Positions 15,906 to 24,623 of a DNA stretch of 64,000 nt are shown in pieces (position 1 is the first letter of the stretch; every line of letters begins with the position of its first letter). A program made the position numbers and the translations under genes. This DNA comes from DATHTC01 sp035456465 (GTDB lineage Bacteria; Actinomycetota; Thermoleophilia; Gaiellales; Gaiellaceae). The DNA is taken from the NCBI GenBank assembly GCA_035456465.1, contig DATIDD010000001.1, positions 39,007-103,006 of the forward strand, read 5' to 3'. The notes beneath the pieces were generated by a model, which worked only from the letters and a program-made list of their open reading frames with translations, was not told the DNA's origin and searched no databases.

Positions 15906-17240
15906 GTGCGCGTGATCGGACTCGACGTCGGCACCTCCTCGGCCCGCGCGCTCGTCTACGACGAGGAGGGACGCCGGGTCGAGGGCGCGGGCGCGCAGGT
16001 CGGCTACACCGCGGCGCGCGGCCATTCGGGACGCCTCGGCGTGCTCGACGCGGAGGAGCTCGTGGCTCTGAGCCACGAAGTCCTCGCCGAGGCACGGCGC
16101 GAGGCCGGGGGGCCCGTCGACGCGGTCGGGAGCTCCTGCTTCTGGCACTCGCTCGTCGCGCTCGACCGGCGGGGCCGGCCGCTCACGGGGGTGCTCACCT
16201 GGCGCGACAGCCGCTCGGCTCCCGACGCCGAGGCGCTGCGGCGACGGCTCGACGCGGACCTCGTGCATGCGCGCACCGGGTGCCCGCTGCACGCGAGCTT
16301 CTGGCCGGCGAAGCTGGCCTGGCTCGCGCGCGAGGAGCCGGAGGCGTTCGCGGCCGCCGCGCGCTTCGCCTCGTTCCCCGACCTGCTCGTGGATCCCGCC
16401 CGGACGAGCGTCTCGATGGCTTCGGGAACCGGGTTGCTGGACGCGCGGACGCTGCGGTGGGACGACGAGCTCCTCGCCGCGCTCGCCGTCGACCCTGCGC
16501 GGCTCCCGGCCGTCGACGACGACCCCGCGCTCGCGATCGGCGACGGCGCCGCGTCGAACCTCGGCACCGGCACCCCCGTCACGCTCAGCATCGGCACGTC
16601 GGGCGCGCTGCGGGTGCTCGGAGCCGGGGAGCCGGTGCACGTGCCCGGGCTCTTCGTCCTCCGGGTCGACCGCGACCGCTGGGTCCAGGGTGGGTCGCTG
16701 TCCGACGGCGGCAACCTCCACGACTGGCTCGAGCGGACGCTGCGGCTGGGAGCTCGTGGCTCTGAGCCACTAAGTCGCCGTCCGCCGGACGCGCACGGTC
16801 TCACCTTCCTGGCCCTCCTCGGCGGCGAGCGCGCGCCGGGCTGGCACGCCGGCGCGCGCGGGGCGGTGGCCGGGCTGACGTTCGAGACCACGCCGGCCGA
16901 CCTGCTGCAGGCGGCGCTGGAGGGTGTCGCCTTCCGGTTCGCGGAGATCGCCGACCTGCTCGGCGTGGACACGATCACGGCCACGGGGAAGGCGACCGCG
17001 AACGACGACTGGCTGCAGATCCTGGCGGACGTGCTGGAGCGGCCCGTCGTCCGCTCGCCCGTCGTCGAGGCCTCCGCGCGCGGCGCGGCGGTGCACGCGC
17101 TCGAGTCGCTCGGCGCGTCGCCCTCGCCGCCACCTCCCGGTCCGACGTTCCAGCCGAGGCCGGAACGGAGAGAGGCATATCGTTCGGCACGGGTGAGGCA
17201 ACGGAGGCTCTATCGAGCGGTCACGGAGGACGGCGCGTGA
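15906..17240 (+). CDS. FGGY-family carbohydrate kinase, probable gluconokinase
   Basis: A 444-residue kinase with the FGGY N-terminal ATPase motif VIGLDVGTSSARALVYD and the C-terminal SLSDGGNLHDWLERTL and FLALLGGERAPGW blocks. GSSCFWHSLVALDRRGRPLT and TGCPLHASFWPAKLAWL favour the gluconate kinase branch over xylulose or glycerol. It opens the pentose phosphate operon; 6-phosphogluconate made here would feed the gnd gene downstream. Odd feature: two copies of a 15-bp palindrome lie inside it, one encoding VALSH near residue 53, one encoding ARGSEP near residues 283-289 in a loop. The stop overlaps the transketolase start (GTGA). Start GTG after GGAAGGG. Confidence 0.82.
   Translation: MRVIGLDVGTSSARALVYDEEGRRVEGAGAQVGYTAARGHSGRLGVLDAEELVALSHEVLAEARREAGGPVDAVGSSCFWHSLVALDRRGRPLTGVLTWRDSRSAPDAEALRRRLDADLVHARTGCPLHASFWPAKLAWLAREEPEAFAAAARFASFPDLLVDPARTSVSMASGTGLLDARTLRWDDELLAALAVDPARLPAVDDDPALAIGDGAASNLGTGTPVTLSIGTSGALRVLGAGEPVHVPGLFVLRVDRDRWVQGGSLSDGGNLHDWLERTLRLGARGSEPLSRRPPDAHGLTFLALLGGERAPGWHAGARGAVAGLTFETTPADLLQAALEGVAFRFAEIADLLGVDTITATGKATANDDWLQILADVLERPVVRSPVVEASARGAAVHALESLGASPSPPPPGPTFQPRPERREAYRSARVRQRRLYRAVTEDGA
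16062..16076. repeat. Palindromic repeat GTGGCTCTGAGCCAC, copy 1 (in-frame)
   Basis: A perfect 15-base palindrome (7-bp arms, central T) inside the kinase gene, flanked by GAGCT before and GAAGTC after. Read as VALSH. Related copies: 16756, 52267 and 52450. Confidence 0.65.
16756..16770. repeat. Palindromic repeat GTGGCTCTGAGCCAC, copy 2 (in-frame)
   Basis: Second identical palindrome in the same gene, flanked by GGGAGCTC before and TAAGTCG after. It is read in a different frame from copy 1 (ARGSEP). Reversed, its flanks match copy 4 over about 25 bases. Confidence 0.7.
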
Positions 17241-19246
17241 ACGAGAACGAGATCCAGCAGCGGTCGATCGACACGATCCGGGGGTTGTCGATGGACGCCC
17301 CGCAGACGGCGGGGGCAGGACACCCCGGTACGGCGATGGCGCTCGCGCCGCTCGGCTACCTGCTCTACACGCGCTACCTGCGCCACAACCCGGCGAACCC
17401 GCACTGGCCCGGCCGCGACCGCTTCATCCTCTCGGCCGGCCATGCCTGCATCCTCCAGTACTCGCTGCTCCACCTGACGGGCTACAACCTCTCGCTCGAG
17501 GAGCTGAAGCGGTTCCGGCAGTGGGAGTCGCTCACGCCGGGCCATCCCGAGGCGAACCACACGCCCGGCGTCGAGGTGACGACGGGGCCGCTCGGGCAGG
17601 GCTTCGCGAACGGCGTCGGCTTCGCAATCGCCGAGCGCTTCCTCGCCGAGCGCTACAACCGCCCCGGCGACGAGATCGTCGACCACCGCGTGTTCGCGAT
17701 CTGCTCGGACGGCGACCTGATGGAGGGCGTCTCCAACGAGGCCGCGTCGATCGCCGGGCAGCTCGGGCTCGGGAAGCTCGTCTACTTCTACGACGACAAC
17801 CGGATCACGATCGACGGCACGACGGCGATCTCGTTCGACCGCGAGGACCAGGAGGCGCGGCTCGAGGCGCAGGGCTGGCACGTGCAGCGCGTGGCGGACG
17901 TCAACGACCTCGACGCGCTGTCGTCGGCGATCGACGCCGCCGTCGCCGAGGAGGAGCGCCCCTCGCTCGTGTCGGTGCGGTCGCACATCGCCTATCCGGC
18001 CCCGCACGCGGTCGACACCGCGAAGGCGCACGGCTCGCCGCTCGGCGCCGACGAGGTGCGCGCCGCCAAGGAGGCGATGGGGCTCGATCCGGACGCGTCG
18101 TTCGCGGTCGACCCGGCGGTCTACGAGCACATGAGCCAGGTCGCGCGCGGGATCGGGCTCGAGCAGGAGTGGGCCGACCGCTTCGAGCGCTGGTCGACCG
18201 CGTTCCCGGCGCTGCGCGAGGACTGGGACCAGGTGCACACGGGCAGCCCGCGCCCCGGGTGGGAGGCCGCGCTGCCGGAGTTCCCCGCCGGGGAGGAGCT
18301 GGCGACGCGCGACGCCGGCAAGCAGGTGATGAACGCCTTCGCGCCGTTCGTCCCGACCATGGTCGGCGGCGCGGCCGATCTCGTCGAGTCGACGAAGACG
18401 GAGCTCGTCGGAGCCGGCGTCTTCGCCGCGACGCACGCGGGCCGGAACATCGCGTTCGGCATCCGTGAGCACGCGATGGGGTCGATCGTCAACGGCATCG
18501 CGCGCCACGGCGGGATGGTGAAGCCGTTCGGCTCGACGTTCCTCATCTTCAGCGACTACATGCGGCCGGCGGTGCGCCTCTCCGCGCTGATGGAGGCGGA
18601 GACGGTGTGGGTGTGGACGCACGACTCGGTCGGGCTCGGCGAGGACGGGCCGACCCACCAGCCCGTCGAGCACCACATGGCGCTTCGTGCGATTCCCGGC
18701 CTCTGGTACCTGCGGCCGGCCGACGCGAACGAGACGACCCACGCCTGGAAGGTCGCGCTCGAGCGGCGGGGCGGGCCGGTCGCGCTCGCGCTCACGCGGC
18801 AGAAGGTGCCGACGCTCGACCGGACCGAGGTCGCCGGCGCGGCGGGCGTCGAGCGCGGCGCGTACGTGCTCTGGGAGTCCGGCGAGCCCGACCTGATCCT
18901 GGTCGCGACCGGCTCCGAGGTCTGGCTCGCGCTCGAGGCGGGACGAAAGCTCTCGGCCGAGAACGGCACCAACGTCCGTGTCGTGTCGATGCCGTGCATG
19001 GAGCTCTTCCGGGCCCAGCCGCCGGAGTACCGGGACGAGGTGCTGCCGCCGGACGTGAAGGCGCGGCTGTCGCTCGAGGCGGGCGTGACCATGGGCTGGA
19101 AGGAGTGGGTCGGCGACCACGGCGGCTCGATCGGGATCGACCGCTTCGGCGCCTCCGCGCCGGGGACGGAGGTGCTCGAGCGGCTCGGCTTCACCGTCGA
19201 CAACGTCGTCGCGACCTCGGCGGCCTTGCTCGAGCGCGTGGCATGA
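17237..19246 (+). CDS. tkt: Transketolase
   Basis: A 669-residue thiamine-diphosphate enzyme transferring two-carbon units between sugar phosphates. The substrate-binding GAGHPGTAMALAPLGY, the ThDP/Mg motif GDGDLMEGVSNEAASIAG (here SDGDLMEG) and the central GGAADLVESTKTEL and DGPTHQPVEH blocks are present, and length is normal. GTG start overlapping the gluconokinase stop by four bases; the stop overlaps a 22-codon relay ORF (ATGA). It belongs to the operon gntK-like, tkt, rpiB, tal, pgi, gnd, zwf, opcA. Confidence 0.96.
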   Translation: MNENEIQQRSIDTIRGLSMDAPQTAGAGHPGTAMALAPLGYLLYTRYLRHNPANPHWPGRDRFILSAGHACILQYSLLHLTGYNLSLEELKRFRQWESLTPGHPEANHTPGVEVTTGPLGQGFANGVGFAIAERFLAERYNRPGDEIVDHRVFAICSDGDLMEGVSNEAASIAGQLGLGKLVYFYDDNRITIDGTTAISFDREDQEARLEAQGWHVQRVADVNDLDALSSAIDAAVAEEERPSLVSVRSHIAYPAPHAVDTAKAHGSPLGADEVRAAKEAMGLDPDASFAVDPAVYEHMSQVARGIGLEQEWADRFERWSTAFPALREDWDQVHTGSPRPGWEAALPEFPAGEELATRDAGKQVMNAFAPFVPTMVGGAADLVESTKTELVGAGVFAATHAGRNIAFGIREHAMGSIVNGIARHGGMVKPFGSTFLIFSDYMRPAVRLSALMEAETVWVWTHDSVGLGEDGPTHQPVEHHMALRAIPGLWYLRPADANETTHAWKVALERRGGPVALALTRQKVPTLDRTEVAGAAGVERGAYVLWESGEPDLILVATGSEVWLALEAGRKLSAENGTNVRVVSMPCMELFRAQPPEYRDEVLPPDVKARLSLEAGVTMGWKEWVGDHGGSIGIDRFGASAPGTEVLERLGFTVDNVVATSAALLERVA

Positions 19247-19311
19247 CCACGACGCGACGGTGGGCCGGGAACAAGCCGTCGCCTGCGAGGCTCGGAGCCG
19301 CGTCGCCGTGA
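19243..19311 (+). CDS. 22-residue relay ORF between tkt and rpiB
   Basis: The peptide MTTTRRWAGNKPSPARLGAASP starts on an ATG overlapping the tkt stop and ends on a TGA overlapping the rpiB GTG. No family is recognised and the sequence looks non-conserved. The most economical reading is that ribosomes ending tkt translate it and so deliver initiation to rpiB, which has no ribosome-binding site of its own. It could also be chance in a gap of about 60 bases. Confidence 0.35.
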   Translation: MTTTRRWAGNKPSPARLGAASP

Positions 19312-19766
19312 GGGTCGCCGTCGCGTTCGACCACCGCGGCGTGAAGCTCCGCGAGCGCGTCCTCGCCTCGCTGGCGGAGCTCGGCCACGAGGCGCTCGAC
19401 CTCGGCACCGACACGGACGCCGTGCGGATCGACTACCCGGACAAGGCGCGGGAGGTCGGTGAGGCGATCCAGGGCGGACGCGCCGAGCGGGCGGTGCTCG
19501 TCTGCGGCTCGGGCGTCGGCGCGGCCGTGGCGGCCTGCAAGCTCGCGGGGATCCGCGCCGCGATCTGCCACGACGCCTACTCGGCCCACCAGGGCGTCGA
19601 GCACGACGACATGAACGTGCTCTGCCTCGGCTCCGGCGTGATCGGCGAGGACCTCGCCGCCGAGCTCGTGCGGGCGTTCCTCGCGGCGGAGTTCGACGGC
19701 GGCGAGCGCTACGTCGCCAGACTGAAGCAGGTCGAACAGATGGAGAAGGAGATGAGCAATGGCTAA
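19308..19766 (+). CDS. rpiB: Ribose 5-phosphate isomerase B
   Basis: A 152-residue RpiB/LacAB-family isomerase interconverting ribulose and ribose 5-phosphates. It begins MRVAVAFDHRGVKLRE, has the active-site block VCGSGVGAAVAACKLAGIRAA with the catalytic cysteine, and the CHDAYSAHQGVEHDDMNVLCLG segment. The GTG at 19308 matches the usual family N-terminus; an in-frame GTG at 19260 would add 16 atypical residues. The end overlaps tal by 8 bases, so the tal ribosome-binding site (GGAGATGAG region) lies within this gene. Confidence 0.94.
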   Translation: MRVAVAFDHRGVKLRERVLASLAELGHEALDLGTDTDAVRIDYPDKAREVGEAIQGGRAERAVLVCGSGVGAAVAACKLAGIRAAICHDAYSAHQGVEHDDMNVLCLGSGVIGEDLAAELVRAFLAAEFDGGERYVARLKQVEQMEKEMSNG

Positions 19767-20871
19767 GTCGAAGCTGCAGCAGCTGTCCGAGCAGGGCCAG
19801 TCGGTGTGGGTGGACTCGATCTCCCGCACCTGGCTGCGCGACGGGACGCTCGACAAACTGATCCGGGAGGACGCCGTGGTTGGCGTCACCTCGAATCCGA
19901 CGATCTTCCAGAAGGCGCTCGCCGAGGGCGACCTCTACGACGACCAGCTCGCCGAGGTGGCGCGGGAGGAGAGCGATCCGGCCGAGCTCTTCTTCCACCT
20001 CGCCGTCACGGACGTCCAGGAGGCGCTGGACGTGCTGCGCCCGAGCTACGACGAGGGACAGGGCAAGGACGGCTACGTCTCGCTCGAGGTCGATCCGACG
20101 CTCGCGTACGACGCCGAGGCGACCTACCGGCAGGCGATCCGCTTCCACGAGTGGGTCGACCGGCCGAACCTGTTCGTGAAGATCCCGGCGACGAAGCCCG
20201 GCCTGCGCGCGATCGAGGACTGCATCGCCGCCGGCCGCTCGATCAACGTCACGCTGATCTTCTCGCTCGAGCGCCACGCGGAGGTCGCCGAGGCGTACAT
20301 CCGCGGGCTCGAGCGGCTCGTCGCCGGGGGCGGCGACCCGACCAGGGTCGCGTCCGTGGCCAGCTTCTTCGTCTCGCGCGTCGACACCGAGGCGGACAGG
20401 CGCCTCGAGGCGATCGGCACCGGCGAGGCGCTCGCCCTCAGGGGCAAGCTCGCGGTCGCGAACGCGAAGCTCGCCTACGAGCACTACCAGCGGACGTTCG
20501 CCGGCGAGCGCTGGGAGTTCCTCGTCTCGAAGGGGGCGACGCCGCAACGGCCGCTGTGGGCCTCGACCTCGACGAAGAACCCCGACTACCCGGACACGCT
20601 CTACGTGGACGAGCTGATCGGCCCCGAGACGGTCAACACGATGCCGCTCGAGACGATCGAGGCCTTCCAGGACCACGGCACGGTGGCCGACTCGCTCGTG
20701 CGGGACGTCGACGCCGCGCGGGCGCTGCTGGACGACCTCGCCCGGGTCGGCGTCGACTACGAGTCCGTGACCGACACGCTCGAGGCCGAGGGCGTGCAGA
20801 AGTTCGCGGACTCGTTCCAGGAGCTGCTGGAGGGGATCAAGGCGAAGGTGTCGCAGCTGCAGCCCGCATGA
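19759..20871 (+). CDS. tal: Transaldolase
   Basis: A 370-residue transaldolase of the larger actinobacterial type, transferring dihydroxyacetone units between sedoheptulose 7-phosphate and glyceraldehyde 3-phosphate. SQ...VWVDSISRTWL, GVTSNPTIFQKAL, the Schiff-base lysine in LFVKIPAT, and SFFVSRVDTEAD are all present. The following gene encodes a phosphoglucose isomerase module; in several bacteria the two are fused as one bifunctional protein. Here they are separate but overlap by four bases (ATGA). Confidence 0.95.
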   Translation: MAKSKLQQLSEQGQSVWVDSISRTWLRDGTLDKLIREDAVVGVTSNPTIFQKALAEGDLYDDQLAEVAREESDPAELFFHLAVTDVQEALDVLRPSYDEGQGKDGYVSLEVDPTLAYDAEATYRQAIRFHEWVDRPNLFVKIPATKPGLRAIEDCIAAGRSINVTLIFSLERHAEVAEAYIRGLERLVAGGGDPTRVASVASFFVSRVDTEADRRLEAIGTGEALALRGKLAVANAKLAYEHYQRTFAGERWEFLVSKGATPQRPLWASTSTKNPDYPDTLYVDELIGPETVNTMPLETIEAFQDHGTVADSLVRDVDAARALLDDLARVGVDYESVTDTLEAEGVQKFADSFQELLEGIKAKVSQLQPA

Positions 20872-22196
20872 CCGGCGCGGAGCTCGTCGAGCGGATCTGG
20901 GCACGCGACGCAGGCGTCTGGACCGGCGCCGACGAGGCGGCCTGGCTCGGGTGGCTCGACGAGCCCGCACGGATGCTGCGCGGCCAGCACGAGCTGCTCG
21001 AGCTCGTCTCGTCGGCCGGGACGCCGGAGGAGGTCGTCCTGCTCGGGATGGGGGGCTCGAGCCTCGCGCCCGAGGTGCTGCGGCGCAGCTTCGGGATCGA
21101 CCGGTTCCACGTGCTCGACACGACGCACCCGGCCGCCGTTTCGGCGCTGGCCGACCGGCTCGAGCTCGACCGCACGCTGTTCGTCGTCTCGTCGAAGTCC
21201 GGCGGCACCGTCGAGACGCGCTCGCATGCGGACTTCTTCGCCGCCCTCGGCGGGCGCTTCATCGCCGTCACCGACCCCGGCTCGGACCTCGAGCGGTGGG
21301 CGCGCGACCGGGGGGAGCCGGTCGTCCACGGCGAGCCGACGATCGGCGGCCGCTACTCGGCGCTCTCGCCGTTCGGCCTCGTGCCCGCGGCGCTGATGGG
21401 GCTGGACGTGCGGCGCCTGCTCGAGCGCGCCGAGGAGATGCGGGCGGCCTGCCGGCTGCCCGATGCGAACCCCGGGCTCGAGCTGGGGCTCGAGCTGGGG
21501 CGGCGCTGGGAGGAGGGCCGTGACAAGGTCGTGCTCGAGGCTCCCGGCGGCTTCGCGCTCTGGTGCGAGCAGCTGCTCGCCGAGTCGACGGGCAAGCAGG
21601 GCAAGGGCCTCGTGCCGATCGTCGAGCCCTACGACGGGCCGGACGCGCAGCACCCGGAGGCACGGCTGGAGAACCCGTACGAGCTCGGGCAGGAGTTCTT
21701 CCGCTGGGAGTTCGCCACCGCCGTCGCCGGCCACCTCCTGGGGATCGACCCGTTCGACCAGCCGGACGTGCAGGCGGCGAAGGACCAGACGAACGCGGTG
21801 CTCGCGACCGGCGAGGAGCCGTCGCTCGAGCCCGAGGGCGACGTCGAGGCGCTGCTCGCGGGGGCGCGCGACGGCGACTACGTGTTCGTGCAGGCGTTCG
21901 TCGACCCGGCGCGCGAAGCGGCCCTGGCCCCGCTGCTCGAGCGCCTCCGGGCGACGGGACGGCCCGTCTCGTGGGGCCTCGGACCGCGCTACCTGCACTC
22001 CACCGGGCAGCTGCACAAGGGCGGCCCGAGCTCGGGCATCTTCGTCCAGGTCGTCGACGAGCTCGGCGACGAGCTACCGATCCCCGGCCGGGACTTCGGC
22101 TTCCGGCGGCTGTTCGCCGCGCAGGCGGCCGGCGACTTCCAGGCGCTGCGCGAGCGTGGGCGCCGCATCGCCCGGCTGAGACTGGAGGACGCATGA
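20868..22196 (+). CDS. pgi: Glucose-6-phosphate isomerase (short form)
   Basis: A 442-residue isomerase with SIS-type sugar-phosphate folds: GMGGSSLAPEVL, SSKSGGTVETRS, and ESTGKQGKGLVP. It is shorter than the classical 550-residue Pgi and matches the isomerase half of bifunctional transaldolase/phosphoglucose isomerases. ATG overlaps the tal stop. It converts fructose 6-phosphate back to glucose 6-phosphate, allowing several turns through zwf and gnd. A 12-base direct duplication (21474-21497) encodes LELGLELG. A 6-codon ORF joins it to gnd. Confidence 0.9.
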   Translation: MTGAELVERIWARDAGVWTGADEAAWLGWLDEPARMLRGQHELLELVSSAGTPEEVVLLGMGGSSLAPEVLRRSFGIDRFHVLDTTHPAAVSALADRLELDRTLFVVSSKSGGTVETRSHADFFAALGGRFIAVTDPGSDLERWARDRGEPVVHGEPTIGGRYSALSPFGLVPAALMGLDVRRLLERAEEMRAACRLPDANPGLELGLELGRRWEEGRDKVVLEAPGGFALWCEQLLAESTGKQGKGLVPIVEPYDGPDAQHPEARLENPYELGQEFFRWEFATAVAGHLLGIDPFDQPDVQAAKDQTNAVLATGEEPSLEPEGDVEALLAGARDGDYVFVQAFVDPAREAALAPLLERLRATGRPVSWGLGPRYLHSTGQLHKGGPSSGIFVQVVDELGDELPIPGRDFGFRRLFAAQAAGDFQALRERGRRIARLRLEDA

Positions 22197-22213
22197 GACG
22201 GGAGGACAGATGA
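22193..22213 (+). CDS. Six-residue relay ORF between pgi and gnd
   Basis: ATG overlapping the pgi stop, then RREDR and a TGA overlapping the gnd ATG. It contains GGGAGGA, the gnd ribosome-binding site. Too short to prove translation; it would keep ribosomes moving from pgi into gnd. Confidence 0.25.
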   Translation: MRREDR

Positions 22214-23109
22214 AGCTCGGGATGATCGGTCTCGGCCGCATGGGCTCCGGGATGACGGAGCGGCTCGAGCGGGACGGCCACGAGGTGATGACGTACGACC
22301 CGGCCAAGGACTCGACGGCGTCCTCGCTCGCGGAGCTGGCGGAGCAGCTCGAGGCGCCTCGGGTCTTCTGGCTGATGGTGCCGGCCGGCGAGATCACGGA
22401 GCAGTCGTTCCGGGAGGCGCTGTCCGTGCTCGACGCTGGCGACACGATCGTCGACGGCGGCAACTCGTACTTCAAGGACTCGGTTCGCCGGCACGAAGCC
22501 GCGGCGGAGCAGGGCGTGCGGTTCGTCGACGTCGGCGTGTCGGGCGGCATCTGGGGGCTCGAGGTCGGGTTCTGCCTGATGGCCGGCGGCGAGGACGACG
22601 CGGTGCGCCCGCTCGAGCCGATCCTCCGGTCGCTCGCACCCGAGGGCGGGTACGCGCACGTCGGCGCGCCCGGCTCGGGCCACTTCGTGAAGATGGTCCA
22701 CAACGGGATCGAGTACGGGCTGATGCAGGCCTACGCCGAGGGCTTCGAGCTGATGCAGCAGTGCGCCTACGAGCTCGACCTCGCCGAGATCGCCGGGATC
22801 TGGCGCTACGGCTCGGTCGTCCGCTCGTGGCTGCTGGACCTCCTCCACCAGGCGTTCGAGCAGGGCGGCGGCGACCTCGCCGAGATCGCGCCGTACGTCG
22901 AGGACTCCGGCGAGGGCCGCTGGACGATGAACGAGGCGATCGCGAACGCGGTGCCGATGCCGGTGCTCGCGGCGTCGCTCTTCGCCCGCTTCTCGTCGCG
23001 CCGGGAGATCGACTTCTCCGCGAAGGTCGCGGCGGCGCTGCGCAACCAGTTCGGCGGGCACGCCGTCCGCGCCGTCGAGCAGGCGAAGGCCGGGCCGGAC
23101 CCGCGGTGA
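22210..23109 (+). CDS. gnd: 6-phosphogluconate dehydrogenase (decarboxylating), short type
   Basis: A 299-residue dehydrogenase, converting 6-phosphogluconate to ribulose 5-phosphate, CO2 and reduced cofactor. N-terminal Rossmann motif GMIGLGRMGSGM, DGGNSYFKDS, the substrate block DVGVSGGIWGLE and catalytic GHFVKMVHNGIEYG are present. The length is that of the short GndA/YqeC type (about 300) rather than the 470-residue type; the short type is often NAD-preferring, so cofactor choice is open. GGGAGGA precedes the ATG. The stop overlaps the zwf GTG. Confidence 0.94.
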   Translation: MKLGMIGLGRMGSGMTERLERDGHEVMTYDPAKDSTASSLAELAEQLEAPRVFWLMVPAGEITEQSFREALSVLDAGDTIVDGGNSYFKDSVRRHEAAAEQGVRFVDVGVSGGIWGLEVGFCLMAGGEDDAVRPLEPILRSLAPEGGYAHVGAPGSGHFVKMVHNGIEYGLMQAYAEGFELMQQCAYELDLAEIAGIWRYGSVVRSWLLDLLHQAFEQGGGDLAEIAPYVEDSGEGRWTMNEAIANAVPMPVLAASLFARFSSRREIDFSAKVAAALRNQFGGHAVRAVEQAKAGPDPR

Positions 23110-24623
23110 CGCACGCCGCGGCAGAGAACCCGCTGCTCGAGGGGCTGCGCCTCGGCCGGACGCCCGAGCCGTGCGTGATCGTCATCTTCGGCGCGTCGGG
23201 CGACCTCACGCACCGCAAGCTCTTCCCTGCGCTCTACTCGCTCGCCTACCGGCGGCTGCTCCCCGACCAGCTCGGGATCATCGGCATCGCGCGGACGGAG
23301 CAGTCGACGGAGGCGTTCTGCGCGACGATGCGCGACGCCGTCAAGGATCACGGGCGCGACCCGTTCCGCGACGACGTCTGGCAGACGCTGGAGGACGGCA
23401 TCCGCTACCTCGCCACCGACTTCGCCAGCGAGGCCGGCCTCGACGAGCTGATGGGCGTCGCGGCCGAGCTGGACGAGCAGCGGGGCACGCGGGGCAACCG
23501 CCTGTACTACCTTGCCGTTCCGCCGCAGGCGTTCACGGAGATCGTCGAGCAGCTCGGGGAGCGGAAGGACCGGAACGGCGACGGCTGGGCCCGGCTGATC
23601 GTGGAGAAGCCGTTCGGCCGCGACCTCGCCTCGGCGCAGGAGCTCGACGAGCGCCTCCATCGCTTCTTCGACGAGCGCGAGATCTTCCGGATCGACCACT
23701 ACCTGGGCAAGGAGACCGTCCAGAACATGCTGGCGCTGCGCTTCGCGAACGGCATCTTCGAGCCGATCTGGAACCGCCAGTTCATCGACCACGTCGAGAT
23801 CACCGTGGCCGAGTCGATCGGGATCGAGGGGAGGGCCGCGTTCTACGAGCATGCCGGCGCGATCCGCGACATCTTCCAGAACCACCTGCTCCAGCTCCTC
23901 GCCGTGACGGCGATGGAGCCGCCGGTCGACTTCGACGCCGAGTCGGTGCGAAACGAGAAGGTGAAGGTGCTCCGCGCGCTCCACACCCCGGGGCCGAAGA
24001 ACGTCGTCCGCGGCCAGTACGGACGCGGCTTCATCGAGGGCGAGGAGGTGCCGGCCTACCGCGAGGAGCCGGGCGTCGACGCCGAGTCGATGACGGAGAC
24101 GTTCGTCGCCGCGAAGCTCTACGTCGACAACTGGCGCTGGGCCGACACGCCCTTCTACGTCCGCGCCGGCAAGCGCCTGCCGCGGCGCGAGACGACCGTG
24201 GCGATCCAGTTCCACCCGGCGCCGCACCCCCCGTTCGCGGAGCTCGCGGGCGAGGGGATGCAGCCGAACCGGCTCCTCGTCCACGTGCAGCCGAACGAGG
24301 GCGTCGCGCTCGAGATCGGCGCGAAGGTGCCGGGCCAGGGGATGTCGATCCGCACCGTCCACATGGACTTCCTCTACGGCGGCTCGTTCAGGACGGCGCT
24401 GCCGGAGGCGTACGAGCGGCTGATCCTCGACGCGCTGCTCGGCGACGCCACCCTGTTCACGCGCACGGACGAGGTCACGGAGCAGTGGAAGCTCGTCGAC
24501 GCGATCGTGGCGGCGTGGAAGCGCGACCGGCCCGCGTTCCCGAACTACGCCGCCGGCACGTGGGGCCCGGCGGCGGCGCACGAGCTCCTGCGCCGCGACT
24601 CGCGGGAATGGCGTCGGCGGTGA
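23106..24623 (+). CDS. zwf: Glucose-6-phosphate dehydrogenase
   Basis: A 505-residue enzyme oxidising glucose 6-phosphate to the 6-phosphogluconolactone. Coenzyme motif FGASGDLTHRKLFPALY, the active-site RIDHYLGKETVQNM with its conserved histidine/lysine, and VRAGKRLPRRETTV are intact; length is normal. GTG start overlapping the gnd stop. No lactonase gene is seen in the operon, so pgl must be elsewhere or the lactone opens spontaneously. Followed by opcA, its usual actinobacterial partner. Confidence 0.96.
   Translation: MTHAAAENPLLEGLRLGRTPEPCVIVIFGASGDLTHRKLFPALYSLAYRRLLPDQLGIIGIARTEQSTEAFCATMRDAVKDHGRDPFRDDVWQTLEDGIRYLATDFASEAGLDELMGVAAELDEQRGTRGNRLYYLAVPPQAFTEIVEQLGERKDRNGDGWARLIVEKPFGRDLASAQELDERLHRFFDEREIFRIDHYLGKETVQNMLALRFANGIFEPIWNRQFIDHVEITVAESIGIEGRAAFYEHAGAIRDIFQNHLLQLLAVTAMEPPVDFDAESVRNEKVKVLRALHTPGPKNVVRGQYGRGFIEGEEVPAYREEPGVDAESMTETFVAAKLYVDNWRWADTPFYVRAGKRLPRRETTVAIQFHPAPHPPFAELAGEGMQPNRLLVHVQPNEGVALEIGAKVPGQGMSIRTVHMDFLYGGSFRTALPEAYERLILDALLGDATLFTRTDEVTEQWKLVDAIVAAWKRDRPAFPNYAAGTWGPAAAHELLRRDSREWRRR

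Noticed and set aside
19759..22196. Frameshift splitting a bifunctional transaldolase/phosphoglucose isomerase
   Set aside because: Both ORFs are complete, with intact termini and a clean ATGA overlap, so two separate genes are simpler.
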